Positions 8,701-20,200 of a DNA stretch of 64,000 nt are shown here, piece after piece; position 1 is the first letter of the stretch, and the number at the start of each line of letters is the position of its first letter. The notes beneath the pieces are model-generated. The model was not told the DNA's origin and did not search any database. It was given only the letters and a program-made list of their open reading frames with translations. Where the stretch lies: NCBI RefSeq assembly GCF_009177065.1, contig NZ_WEZF01000003.1, forward strand, positions 62,001 through 126,000, given 5' to 3'. This DNA comes from Tautonia marina. GTDB taxonomy: Bacteria > Planctomycetota > Planctomycetia > Isosphaerales > Isosphaeraceae. A program made the translations under genes and the position numbers.

Positions 8701-10219
8701 CCTCGGACTTGCTCGCTGCTACGAGGCAATTGACCTCGACACCGAGGCTCACGAGGCGTATTTGCTGGCTGGATCGCGTTATGGGGCGTTGGAGATTGAG
8801 CGATCGGGGACGGTCCAACGGATCGAATCGTATGTGGCCGATCGCCTGGCGTCTGCTCACGAACGGCCCGAGGCGCAAGCTCCCGTATTAACTCCGCCGC
8901 TCGATTCGATCGAACGTTCTCAATGGCCTTCGGAATTCGCTCCGTTGCCGATCGCCGAGCCCGCGATTCGACCGATCTCGGGAACTCATCGTCCTGAGGT
9001 GTTGATCGGCCAGGGTCAATTGCGCGGAGTCGAACCGGATTCGGGGGAAATTCTCTGGGAGTGGAACCTGGCAACCCGACCATCCTGGTCGGGCATTGCG
9101 GGGGGGCATTTAATTCTCGCGACTTCCGACCGGATTCTCGGGTTCGACCCGATTAAAGGCGAACCCCGCTGGGACGTGCATTCGAAGGATGGAGAACTTG
9201 CGTTCGGTCCCACTCCGCCGCCACCAGTCGCGGAAGCAGACCGGCGCGACCGACAGCCTGCGTTGTCCGGGTTTCAAGGGTTTCGGCTTCATGGTGATCG
9301 GCTCTATTTCTTTCGAGGCGACCGAGAATTGGTTTGCCTCGATCCGATCGCCGGCCGCCCGCAGTGGACGTACCGCACCTCGGCCATCTCGCTGGATTCA
9401 CACCTGGGGGTGGGACTTGCCCGAGTCGTGATCCAGGCTCGCATGCCCAACGCAGTGGTCGTTCTCGATGCCCGAGATGGCAGAACTCTCGGTATGTTCC
9501 CACAGGACGATTCGGTCGGTCCCTGGCGTCGTCACCCTCACGCCGTGGCCCTGGATCGGGTCGCGATCGTGCCGGACGATACCTCCGTGGTCTTGATGGA
9601 TCTCGAAACCGGCCAGGCAATCTGGGAGGCTCGGGAAGAGTCTCCCCTGCCATCGTCGCCTCGGCCATCACCGACTGATCCCCTCGTGCTGGGAGATTTC
9701 GAGCGCATGCTCGTCCTTCGGGGCGAAACGCTGCAACGGCTCGATCCGATCAACGGACAAGTTCTTTGGTCAACGAACCTGGGGCGATTTCGATCGGATC
9801 GCCGGCACGAGTCGATCCTGCTCGGAACCGACGCAGTGTATGTGATGGGTCAAAAGGGGCCCGGCCTTCGCGTGTCCGCGTTGTCGTTGGAGCGTGGCGA
9901 ACCCTTCTGGAGTGTCGTGCTTCCGGGTGATCTCAACGAGTCATGGGGTCTCAGGCTGACCCCCGACTGTGTCCTGGTCTACCACCTTGGCGACGGGACG
10001 CCGGGCATGGCATCCAGCGGCCCCGTGGTCCTTAATCTCCTGAGTCGAGACTCCGGCCGCCGGGTTCAGCGGTTGGTCGTTGAGGGAACGGGAGCGGGCC
10101 GTCTGGTCCGCCTTCATTCTGACGGGATTCGTGTGGCCGGAGACGAGGGAATGGTTCGCCTGTCAGAGTGGAAGCCGCATGAACGGCAAGCGGCCTTGCG
10201 AGAATTCTCGACACCTTGA
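5744..10219 (+). CDS. Very large exported PQQ-repeat (BamB-like beta-propeller) protein with TPR-like helices
   Basis: 1491 residues. I chose ATG 5744 because GGAAGGAG (5731-5738) sits just upstream and the following residues are a good signal sequence (RFRRLRVSFLVILILSSLSL). The N-terminal ~250 residues are TPR-like (AVELYQRAIQQFPEAL; FDEALELYRRLVP). There follow two blocks of PQQ-type propeller blades (RSSGQLLWEANPGG, DSGEILWEWNLA, IAGRPQWTYRTS, INGQVLWSTNLG), separated by another TPR-rich stretch at about residues 740-1050 (RLARTAETLGEDQEALESL). This is an exported protein-interaction scaffold. It lies directly upstream of the MoxR operon on the same strand with a 142-base gap, so a shared role is possible but unproven. 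Confidence 0.82.
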   Translation: MFPYAPRPCARFRRLRVSFLVILILSSLSLVSLPAEGAQRLPSTIHPETSSAAEALLKTAASHVHQQQWDSAVELYQRAIQQFPEALTVAETLDEGGREVDEGVEVFVNVSEYAQRRIALLPAEALQLYRNRIDGEARHLFEQGRDQLDPILLRRVVDQFFSSSVGDDATELLADLAFQEGRFDEALELYRRLVPSSDAGRASSIYPDPNIDIAKVAAKLILCTEALGQRTGDSDLQKYAELYPESSGDLAGRRGLYAEILASALEQDQLRLPAALDSRWPTFAGASSRSKELAEPVDPGALVWSIPLRTPFDASANLEASPRRFGQDFGMPEDDFPSFFPVLEGDEVFLTDGRSVLGYPLEGSPDGMAMPVPSWRASPPASAPSAAQPTFGVERHTLTIFGNRIYARLGPYGAAFQGRNLSTAPPTAIIAVDRSRPESPLWIQTADQVMAGPGQENQGVLTGQVAFGGAPIVDESGVYVVLLKPGTQALTWVACLEPDTGQARWVRFVCSGTSASFSRVPGARNRGMIVNPELGHRLLSLGGSTIFYQTDLGALASIDARSGRLNWLASYPRRMAGVSGLATPVTHNPAIVHADKVIVAPEDTDRVLAFDRSSGQLLWEANPGGRVTHLLGVAGGKLVVTGNHVWTIDVEDGSIRSRWPEGQTLEQGYGRGLLAGGEIYWPTRDTLYILDQVTGRPTDRPPIALREAFGCGGGNLVAGDGYLLIAERDHLRVFCKPTRMLRYYRERIAAEPEKPDLYYRLARTAETLGEDQEALESLDRVAELASPSDRIDGRRLVEAARAERFKIHMKLATAASNQGDPQFASEQFELAIATAPDDRERIEAELALANARHAVGASAEAVEVLQTALSRPEVREIDLPADEHRSLRAELLLVDRLRWLIQESGPERYARFETEASELFRNGRKNDDLRQLGEVVRRYPVSRHVPDALEAIGTLSEERGDWSEAARAYHQLLISAQEDRQRAIGLLGLARCYEAIDLDTEAHEAYLLAGSRYGALEIERSGTVQRIESYVADRLASAHERPEAQAPVLTPPLDSIERSQWPSEFAPLPIAEPAIRPISGTHRPEVLIGQGQLRGVEPDSGEILWEWNLATRPSWSGIAGGHLILATSDRILGFDPIKGEPRWDVHSKDGELAFGPTPPPPVAEADRRDRQPALSGFQGFRLHGDRLYFFRGDRELVCLDPIAGRPQWTYRTSAISLDSHLGVGLARVVIQARMPNAVVVLDARDGRTLGMFPQDDSVGPWRRHPHAVALDRVAIVPDDTSVVLMDLETGQAIWEAREESPLPSSPRPSPTDPLVLGDFERMLVLRGETLQRLDPINGQVLWSTNLGRFRSDRRHESILLGTDAVYVMGQKGPGLRVSALSLERGEPFWSVVLPGDLNESWGLRLTPDCVLVYHLGDGTPGMASSGPVVLNLLSRDSGRRVQRLVVEGTGAGRLVRLHSDGIRVAGDEGMVRLSEWKPHERQAALREFSTP

Positions 10220-10361
10220 CGCAACCATTCGAGATCGATTTGACACTTCGAGACGGGTCGTGTTGTGTTAGGATCAGCTTTTCGGTTTGCCACCGGGTCT
10301 TGCCCTGGACGACCCCGAAACCCTCTCTCGCTTCGCCTTGATTCGATTGACGGAGGTCCCC

Positions 10362-11441
<1,080 letters not shown>

Positions 11442-12466
11442 CGTCGAAGGGCTTGGGCTTCAGGCCCGGCTGATCGTCGAAGGCTATGTCGCCGGGATGC
11501 ATAAGAGTCCGTATCACGGGTTCTCGGTCGAGTTCTCGCAACACCGCGAGTATGCTCCCGGCGACGATGTCCGCCATATCGACTGGAAAGTCTGGTCGAA
11601 GACCGATAAGTATTACTTGAAGCAATACGAGGAGGAGACAAACCTCCTGACGTATTTGCTGATCGACGCCAGCGCCTCGATGGGATATGCCTCGGAAGGC
11701 AATGTCTCGAAACTGCGCTACGGGCAGTATATCGCCGCGGCACTTTCCTACCTGGTGCTCCAGCAGCAGGACTCGGTTGGACTGGCAGTGTTCGATGACC
11801 GAATTCGACGCTACGTCCGGCCCTCGGGGCAGCCATCGCACCTGAAAGAGTTAATTCGTGTGATGGACGGCGAGGCGGCTCGGGAGCGAACCGGACTCGG
11901 TCCAGTCCTCCATGAGATGGCCGAGCGCATCGGTCGCCGCGGAATCGTGGTCCTGATCAGTGACCTGCTCGACGGAGACGCCCCCGAACTGCTGAGCGGT
12001 CTGAAGCATTTCCGCCACCGGGGCCATGAGGTCGTTGTCTTCCATGTGCTCGACCCGGCCGAGGTGGAGTTCCCGTTTCGGCAGGTGACCAAGTTCAAGG
12101 GTCTTGAGGTTCCCGAGGAACTGCTGACTGATCCAGCCGCCTTACGAGACGGGTATCTGGCTGAACTCTCGGCGTTCACGGATGCGGTTCGTAAAGGTTG
12201 CCGACTGGCCGACATCGACTACGTCCCCCTCCGGACCGATCAACCCCTCGACACGGCGTTGACCGGCTATCTGGCGACCCGATCCGCCCGGACCCGTAAG
12301 GGACCCCGCCGAGTCTGACCCAGAGATCACTCTGTCCGAAGCCAGACCCCCGTCGTAGGATGACAGGACGCATGAGGGGCATCGATCCGAACCTTCAAGC
12401 CAGGTCCTCTGCTCTCCAATCCGTGATTGATTCCGCTGATCAGCTCTTCGACCAGGGACGACCGTT

Positions 12467-14698
12467 GTGACGAACCTTCCACTCCTGGCTATCGGGTTCG
12501 CCAATCCCTTCTTGCTCTGGGGGCTTGCGGCAGCCGCCGTGCCACTGCTCCTCCATCTGCTGAACCGTCGGCGATACCGTGAAGAGTCGTGGGCGGCCAT
12601 GCGGTTTCTACTTGCCGCGATCCGGAAGAACCAGAGACGGATTCGACTGGAACACTGGCTCTTGCTGGCGGTTCGAACCCTGCTGGTCGTCTGTGTGGTT
12701 CTGGCACTTGCGCAGCCATTTCTGGAATCGATTGGTGCTGTACCGCTTCTGGCCGGACGGCGGACCCATCGCGTCATCGTGATCGACGGTACGATGAGCA
12801 TGACGCACACCTCCGCCGAGCGATCGCGGTTCTCCCGGGCCACGGAGTACGCCGACGCATATATCCAGGGGGCCCGCAATGGCGACGCCATCAGCGTGCT
12901 GTTGCTGGGTAATCCTCCGAAGGTGGTGATTGGCGCTCCCTCTCCAAATCATGCTGAGGTTCGTGAGGAACTGAAACAGCTTCAGCCGACCCACGGCACC
13001 GGGGATCTCGACGCAACCTTCACGAAGCTCCGTGAGGTGCTGGACACTTCGGACATTCCGCAGAAGGAAGTGCTCTTTCTGAGCGACCTGCAAGCGGCCA
13101 CCTGGCAGGTCGATCCGGAATGGGAAACTGCTCTGAAACGAAACGTTTCCGCGCTGGAAGAGGATCGAGCCAATTGTGTGGTCGTTGACCTGGGAGACAC
13201 GAGTCGATCAAACCGAGCGGTCGTCGACCTGAAACTGGATGCTCCGATCGTCGTCCGTGACGGGCCTCCGGTGGTGATCACCGCCCGCCTCGCGAATTTT
13301 GGATCAGAGGTGGACACTGGCGTTCGCGCCCAGTTGGTCATTGATGGCCGTCTCGGGCCGGAACGTCGCGTCGATCTTCCGCCTGGCCAGGATGTGCCGG
13401 TCGCCTTCTCCTACCGGTTCGAGGACCCCGGTGACCATGTGGTCGAGGTCAGACTCGACGAGGACCGTCTCGCCGTGGACGATGCCTGGCGATTGACCGT
13501 TCCGGTTCGGGAGTCCTTGGAAGTTCTCCTGGTCAACGGTGACTACAATCCGGAACCCTTTCAGTCGGAAACCGATTATCTCGCTCAGGGGCTCAGTCCC
13601 TCGGAAGGCTCGGATCGGACTCCCTCACCGATTGGTGTGGAGGTGGTCACCGAGTCGCAACTGACCCGACGCGATCTTGAGCGTTACGATGTGATTTTCC
13701 TCTGCAATGTCGCCCGCTTGAGCCGGGGAGAAATTGACGCGATCGATCGATTCCTGCGACGAGGGGGCGGCGTGGTTCTCTTCGGGGGAGATCGCATTCA
13801 GGCGGATGAATACAACGCCAACCTTTTCGCGGGGATTCCCGGTTCGGAAACCTTTGATGGTCCTGGGTTCTTGCCAGCTCGATTCGGCGATGTGGTTTCC
13901 TCGGGAGATGAGATCAGTGAGCAACTCGCCGGAGCCCCGGAGTTCGATCCGCTCGACTTCAACCACCCGATCGTCGCGATCTATCAGGGAGCAGCCGCTC
14001 AGGTGGTTTCGGGTCTGACGGCTGTTCGCTCCTGGCGATCGCATGATCTGATTGTGCCCGAAGGCTCCACGGCTCGTCGCGTGATGGATTTCACCGATGG
14101 TCGGCCGGCGATCCTCACGATGAGCCGTCATCGAGGCACAGTCGTTCAAATTGCCACCACCGCCGATGATGACTGGACCACCTGGCCGCTGCATCCAAGC
14201 TATCCTCCCGTGCTGGAGCAGATGACCTATTTTGCGGCTTCGGGTCGTATGGCTCAGCGAAATGTTGCGGTAGGTCAGAGCTTGGATCAGGCGATTGAGA
14301 CGAATTCGCTCAATGCAGTCACTTCGGTCCTACGTCCCGATGGACGTGAAGAACCGGGTCGTCTGGCAGATGAAGGAGATGGGGCACGCTTCCTGTTCGA
14401 AGGAACCGATCTCTCGGGAGAGTACACGGCTCGGATTGGTCCTCCGGTTGCCCGTGAATTGAGCTTTTCCGTGAATCCCGATCCGGCCGAGAGTGACCTG
14501 TCTCGCGTGGATACTTCAACCCTGTCGGTCCTGTTTCCCCGCTGGACGTTTTCGAGCTGGGACGGGGGGCCGGTCGATCGTTCCGAGGCCGCAGCGGTCG
14601 GTCGCCGCGGCGAGCTGCATCGAGGACTCCTGTTGATTGTCCTCGGGCTGCTTCTGGGAGAATCAACCCTGGCCTGGTGGCTCGGGCGCAGCCGCTAA
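12467..14698 (+). CDS. BatA-type membrane VWA protein with GATase1-like domain
   Basis: 743 residues from GTG 12467. The N-terminus is a typical BatA domain: hydrophobic segment FANPFLLWGLAAAAVPLLL, the LLNRRRYREESWAAMRFL motif and a second membrane segment (LLLAVRTLLVVCVVLALA). A VWA domain follows (IVIDGTMSM; Thr replaces the first Ser of DxSxS). A beta-sandwich comes next, then a flavodoxin/GATase1-like region (about 345-450; VLLVNGDYN, DVIFLCNVA, RRGGGVVLFGGD). A C-terminal membrane helix ends with WWLGRSR. The bulk of the protein probably faces the periplasm. The next gene encodes a protein of the same general plan. Confidence 0.9.
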   Translation: MTNLPLLAIGFANPFLLWGLAAAAVPLLLHLLNRRRYREESWAAMRFLLAAIRKNQRRIRLEHWLLLAVRTLLVVCVVLALAQPFLESIGAVPLLAGRRTHRVIVIDGTMSMTHTSAERSRFSRATEYADAYIQGARNGDAISVLLLGNPPKVVIGAPSPNHAEVREELKQLQPTHGTGDLDATFTKLREVLDTSDIPQKEVLFLSDLQAATWQVDPEWETALKRNVSALEEDRANCVVVDLGDTSRSNRAVVDLKLDAPIVVRDGPPVVITARLANFGSEVDTGVRAQLVIDGRLGPERRVDLPPGQDVPVAFSYRFEDPGDHVVEVRLDEDRLAVDDAWRLTVPVRESLEVLLVNGDYNPEPFQSETDYLAQGLSPSEGSDRTPSPIGVEVVTESQLTRRDLERYDVIFLCNVARLSRGEIDAIDRFLRRGGGVVLFGGDRIQADEYNANLFAGIPGSETFDGPGFLPARFGDVVSSGDEISEQLAGAPEFDPLDFNHPIVAIYQGAAAQVVSGLTAVRSWRSHDLIVPEGSTARRVMDFTDGRPAILTMSRHRGTVVQIATTADDDWTTWPLHPSYPPVLEQMTYFAASGRMAQRNVAVGQSLDQAIETNSLNAVTSVLRPDGREEPGRLADEGDGARFLFEGTDLSGEYTARIGPPVARELSFSVNPDPAESDLSRVDTSTLSVLFPRWTFSSWDGGPVDRSEAAAVGRRGELHRGLLLIVLGLLLGESTLAWWLGRSR

Positions 14699-14757
14699 TT
14701 GCGTGATCGCACGGGCTCCGACCGTGAAGGAACGTGCCGAAGGAAGGCAAAGGGACG

Positions 14758-17181
14758 ATGGAATCGCTGCTCCGCAACCTGGCGCTTCAACTGGGTGCCT
14801 CTCCGGCCGCTCCCGGAGAGGAACTGACCCCGTTTCTTCGCTTTGAGCGTCCCTGGTCACAGGGCCTCTTGCTGCTGGTCTTGCTCGTTGGCTCCTTCCT
14901 GATCGTTCGACTGTATCTGAGCGAGCGCGGGGGCTCGATCGCGTACCGACTCGGACTGGCCAGCCTCCGCGTCAGCTTGCTCTTGCTGACCATGTTCCTG
15001 ATCGCCGAGGCGGTTCTGGTGGTCGAACGCGTCGATCTTCCTTACCTGGTGATCATGGCGGACGACTCGGCGAGCATGGCTCGTGAAGACCAGTATGCCG
15101 ATGCCGAACTGGTTGAACGTGCCGCACAACTTGCGGCTGAAACCGAACGAGCGGATGTGAGCCGGTTTTCTCTCGTGCGATCCTGGCTCGGTCGTGAGAA
15201 CGGGGCGCTGCTCGAATCGCTTCAGGAACAACATCGGGTCCGATTGTACTTAATGGCCGGTTCTGCCCGAGAACTCGCCGAGGTGGATGATCCTGAGGAT
15301 GTCGGCCCGGCCCTATCGGCACTCGACGGCGCTCAAGCGATCGGAGAGCAGTCGTTACTGGGCACCGGGGTGCGCCAGGTGCTGACGGAACTTCGAGGAG
15401 CCCCCCCCTCGGCCATTCTGATTCTCACCGATGGTCAGTCGACACGAGGGGAATCCTTGTCCGATGTCGCTCCGCTTGCTGCGCGGAAAGGCGTTCCACT
15501 CTATACAATCGGAGTGGGTGATGACACGCCTCCCCGAGACCTCGCCCTGTCCGATCTCGTGGTGGATGACGTGGTCTTCGTCGGCGATGCCGTTCGGTTT
15601 GACGCCAAGCTGTCCTCCCGAGGCTTTGAAGGTCTTCCAATCACCATCCGACTGTTCGAGACTCCTCCTGATTCGGGAGACGACGCCCTCGCCAGTGGCC
15701 GCGAGGTGGCCTCAGTTCAGGTGGAAGCCCCACCCGACGGGCAGGCCATCCCGTTTGAAATCATCCATCGACCGCAGGAGACGGGAAGGTTCGATTACGT
15801 CGTCGTCGCCGAGCCGCAGCCCCGTGAAGATGGTGTCGAGAATAACCGCCTCCGACGCACCATCGCCGTCCGGGAAGACAAGATCAAGGTCCTCCTCGTC
15901 GATGGTCAACCACGCTACGAATATCGATATCTCAAAACGTTTCTGGAGCGTCGGCCGGAGTCGATCGACCTCCAGGTGGTGTTGCAAACGGCAGACCCGG
16001 AGTACAGCGCCCAGGATATCGTGGCGTTACCCAACTTTCCCACGGCGGCAGAGGGGGACGATGGGCTTTTCCGATACGACGTGGTGATTCTTGGGGATGC
16101 TGATCCGCTCTATTTCAGTGCTTCGCAACTTCAGTTGCTTGCAGATTTCGTCACCGAGGAAGGAGGCGGGCTTGTCTTCGCCTCGGGAGAGTTTTTTAAT
16201 CCAATTTCTTACCAGGGAACTCCTTTGGAGCCGTTGATCCCGGTGCAGCTCACTGGGGCGCGAAATCCGTTTCAGGGAGGAGAGTCGGTTCAGCCGTTCC
16301 GGATGAACCTGACGGCCGAAGGTCAGGCCAGTCCCATCTTCCGGCTTGCCGACGAAGAAGCAGTAAGCGAGGAAGTTTGGGAAAACCTTCCGCTCCATTA
16401 CTGGTTCCTGGAATCGCCTCGGAAGCAACCTGCCGCGTTCGTCCTGGCCGAGCATCCCTCTGTCGCCGGGTCCGACGGTCCTGTGCCGTTGGTGGCCTAT
16501 CAATTCGTGGGGGCAGGCAAGTCCCTTTACATTGGATTGGACGACACCTGGCGCTGGCGGATCGGTACCGCTGACCGCTATTTTGGCCGATTCTGGGTCC
16601 AGATGATTCGCTTCATGGCCCGTTCTCGCCTGAACCGGGACCGACCGGCCGAACTGGCCACCGACCGCTCGACCTATCAATCAGATCAGCCGGTCCTGTT
16701 TCGTGCTCGATTCCTGAGCGCCGGTCTCGCTCCCCGTTCGGGAGAAGTCGCGGTTGAAGTGGAGCGGGGAGACCGTCCACCCGATCGCCTGATCCTTCGA
16801 TCGACCGGAGATTCGTCGGATTCGTTCGAAGGAATTCTTCCGAACCCGGTGCCCGGCGACTATCGCATCCGGCTGCTTCCTCCCCCGGTGCTTGAGGGAG
16901 AGATTCCGACCGCCGAATTCCGGATTGAACCACCGGCCGACGAACGAGACCGAGTGCAACTCAACAAGGCTGAACTGGTTCGCGCCGCGTCGCTCTCCGG
17001 GGGAGAATACCGCTCGATCCTTGAAGCAGAAAATCTCCTCGACGACCTGCCACCGGCACGTAAGATTCCACTCGACACGGATCCGCCAATCCCTCTCTGG
17101 AACGACTGGCGCGTATTGTCCTTGTTTCTGGGGCTGTTGACCACGGAGTGGGTCTTGCGTAAGCGTAAACAAATGATATGA
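14758..17181 (+). CDS. Second membrane VWA protein with GATase1-like domain
   Basis: 807 residues from ATG 14758, preceded by AAGGGA; an in-frame GTG at 14734 would add eight residues. Two N-terminal membrane helices (about 36-52 and 66-88) lead into a VWA domain with the complete metal motif DDSAS (102-106) and ILILTDGQS. A beta-sandwich follows, then a GATase1-like region (VLLVDGQPRYEYRYLKTFL; DVVILGDADPLYFS; EEGGGLVFASGEFF). A last hydrophobic helix and the tail LRKRKQMI return the C-terminus to the cytoplasm. It mirrors the BatA-type neighbour but with an intact VWA motif, suggesting a paired heteromeric assembly. Confidence 0.9.
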   Translation: MESLLRNLALQLGASPAAPGEELTPFLRFERPWSQGLLLLVLLVGSFLIVRLYLSERGGSIAYRLGLASLRVSLLLLTMFLIAEAVLVVERVDLPYLVIMADDSASMAREDQYADAELVERAAQLAAETERADVSRFSLVRSWLGRENGALLESLQEQHRVRLYLMAGSARELAEVDDPEDVGPALSALDGAQAIGEQSLLGTGVRQVLTELRGAPPSAILILTDGQSTRGESLSDVAPLAARKGVPLYTIGVGDDTPPRDLALSDLVVDDVVFVGDAVRFDAKLSSRGFEGLPITIRLFETPPDSGDDALASGREVASVQVEAPPDGQAIPFEIIHRPQETGRFDYVVVAEPQPREDGVENNRLRRTIAVREDKIKVLLVDGQPRYEYRYLKTFLERRPESIDLQVVLQTADPEYSAQDIVALPNFPTAAEGDDGLFRYDVVILGDADPLYFSASQLQLLADFVTEEGGGLVFASGEFFNPISYQGTPLEPLIPVQLTGARNPFQGGESVQPFRMNLTAEGQASPIFRLADEEAVSEEVWENLPLHYWFLESPRKQPAAFVLAEHPSVAGSDGPVPLVAYQFVGAGKSLYIGLDDTWRWRIGTADRYFGRFWVQMIRFMARSRLNRDRPAELATDRSTYQSDQPVLFRARFLSAGLAPRSGEVAVEVERGDRPPDRLILRSTGDSSDSFEGILPNPVPGDYRIRLLPPPVLEGEIPTAEFRIEPPADERDRVQLNKAELVRAASLSGGEYRSILEAENLLDDLPPARKIPLDTDPPIPLWNDWRVLSLFLGLLTTEWVLRKRKQMI

Positions 17182-17245
17182 GTGACGCTGAGTACGGCTC
17201 AAGACTTTTGGAACGGAACCTTTCCCACGCGAGAGGAGCGGCGAG

Positions 17246-20200
17246 ATGATGGAAACGCTCGATCACCGGATCGCCGGGCTCCGAGGCCACCTCCGACGGG
17301 TCCTCATCCTGAGGGGGCTCTGCTGGACAATCTTTTCCGCGGTCATGGCCTTTATTACCCTGACCTGGATCGACTGGTTCGTTCCGCTGACCTGGAACGT
17401 CCGGGTTGTGGCCTTGGTTCTCGCGGGAATCGTCGTGGCTCTCATCGCCTGGCGAGAACTGGTCCGCCCGTTACTGATTCCGTTCGATGATCTCCGGCTC
17501 GCGTTGTTGATCGAGCGCCGATGGCCCCACCTCAACGATCGCCTTTCGAGCACCATCGAGTTTCTCAAGGCCCGCGGTGCCGCGGATGCTCACGATGGCA
17601 GATATGGGTCGGAAGCGCTCCGCGACCTCACCATCACTCAGGCGATGAACGAGATTCAGGGGCTTGATTTTCAGAGCATTCTCGATCCGAGGCCAATGCG
17701 GCTCGCTGCGACGATGGCGGGTTGGGCCGCGGCTGTGCTGCTGCTGGAGTCATTCATCGCACCGGAATTCCAGTCGATCGCCGCGCGGCGATTTCTTCTC
17801 GACGAGGTCGCCTGGCCCAAACGAACCGAACTGGAAATCGCAGAGGCGCCAACCAAACTGGCCAGAGGAATGCCATTCGAACTCACGGCTCAGGCTGGCG
17901 TCGGTCGTGAGCTCCCCGTGGTCCCTCCGCGAGCCTGGTTCGAGGTTCTGAGTCACGTCGCTCCTCCCTTGAAGCTGTTCGACGGAGCGCTTCGAGGCCG
18001 TCCACCTGGTTCGGCTCGGATTATCTATCGATTCGAGGACGGAGAAACGATCAATTCGGCGCTCCGTCCTGAGGATCGCGGGACGTTTCACGGTCGTCTC
18101 GACGCGGTCAATCAGTCGTTCCGGTTTTATGTTGCCGCCGGGGACGACACGACCGAGTGGGTGAATGTGGCTGTCGTGCCTCCTCCTTCGCTTGATGCGG
18201 TGGAGGTGCAGGTGGTTCCGCCAGCGTACACACGACCTTTCGCCAGCGATGAGGAACGCGAAGCCGCCGTCGAAACACTTGCCTCGGATCAGACCCAGAT
18301 TCGGGCGCTGCAGGGCTCGGTCATCCGATTCAATGGTCGGGCCAATAAGCCACTGAGCTCTGCGAGCTTGATGATTCACGAGGAACCCACCGACATCCCG
18401 GTTTCAATCGAGGACAATGGTGAGCGTCTGCTAGCCTCGGTCGATGCTCAGGGGGCTGGCTCGTACTGGTTCTCCCTGCGTGATCGTGACGGCTTCTCCA
18501 ACCCTGAGGCAACCCGTTACGAGTTGCGAACGATTGTCGATACACCACCGCTCGCCCTGATTGTCGAGCCGCAATTTGATGTCTCTGTTCCTGTGTCTGC
18601 CACCGTTCCCCTCCGTATTCGCGCGGAAGATGACTTTGGGCTTCAACTGGTTCGACTGCTCTACACGGTGACCAAGCCTGATTCCGCCGAAGCCGAGGAT
18701 CATGTCGTTCCCCTTTGGTCCTCGGAAGCCACGATCGACGGCGGACGATCACTTGCTCAAGAAGTGGAGCATCGACTTGAGCTTGCGCCCTTGAACGTGA
18801 CTCCCGGCTCGATCATCTCAGTGTCCGGAGAGGCCCGAGACTTCTTCAGCAGTCCGGATGACGCAGGGCCTCACCTCACCCGGAGTCGGTCCATTCGGAT
18901 TCGAGTGATCTCCGAGGAGGAATACCGAGGCCAACTGGATGACCGTCGGCGAGAGATCCGGGAGGAAATCGAACGGATCTTTGAGATGCAGAAGCTCGCC
19001 ATGCCTCCTGTGCGAGAGGCGATCAACGAACTCGACGCAGCTGGTCAGATCGAGCAAGAAACCGGCGATCGGCTGCGAGAAGCGTCGGTCATGCAACGCC
19101 AGGTCGGTGGCCGTCTCGACGAGTCGGGCAACGGTCTTGGAGACCGAATTCAGCGCTTCCTCGACGACATGGAGAATTCCCGGATGTCCGATCCGGAGGT
19201 CGCCGATCAGATGCAGCAAATGAAAGCGGCCGTCGATCGAATTCGTGCCGAGCATCTCCGCCCGGCCGAGCAAGGAATCTCCCGAGCAATCCGCGACCTC
19301 GAACCGCAAATCGACGGTCAGAATCGCATTGGCAACACCGAAGCGGAGCCCGCCGAAACCGAACCGCAATCGGGGGGACAACCCTCAGTTGGTCAAGCCA
19401 AGGATACCGCGACGGGAGAGGCTGCTCCGTCGGCCCCGGCGGAGTCGACGGAGCCTTCGCCTGCTGGCGAGGAACCCCCGACGGAGGCTGCTCCCGAGGG
19501 AGCGGCTCAACCGTCGGCACCGAGCGATCCTGTCGCGACCGAGTCTCGCCGTTCTCTCGACGAGTCTCGCCAAAGCCAGCAGGCCATCGCTCGTGAACTC
19601 GAAGGGATGCTGCAGGGGCTCAGTGAGTTTGAGACCCTTCGAGGCGTGACCCAGGAGGCTGAGCAACTCCTGAACGACCAGGATGCCGTCAAGAAAGACA
19701 CTGAGCAGCGGGCGACTGATCCCGGCCTGATGGGAAAGACCCCCGACCAACTGAACGCGGAACAGAAGGCCGACCTTCAGAATCTGGCCGACCGACAACG
19801 CGACGTCTCTCGGGATCTTCGAGATCTGGCCAATCGGATGAACGATCTGACTGAGGGGTTGGCCGAAAGTGATCCCCTCGCGGCTGAGGCGTTAAAGGAT
19901 GCCCTTGATCAGCTTCAACGTGAAGGAACCGCGGCCGAACTCGGGCAGGCGGCCGAGCAGATCGACCGCAACCAGATGGGCCCGGCAGGCCAGGCTCAGG
20001 ACAAGGGTCGCGAGGCGATGCAGAACCTCGTTGATACCTTGAAAAACCGTCGTGAAAACGATCTGGAACGTCTGCTCAAACAACTCCAGGAAACCCGATC
20101 GGAGCTTGCCCAGGCCCAGCGTCAGCAGACCGATCTGCTGGAACGGACCCGACAGGCTCAGGGGCAACAAGGCCAGCAAGGCGGCAAGCCTCAGGGGGCT

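Noticed and set aside
10240-10274. TTGACA (10240-10245) and TAGGAT (10269-10274) upstream of the MoxR gene
   Set aside because: The spacing is 23 bases, too long for a sigma-70 promoter, and no in-register alternative was convincing.
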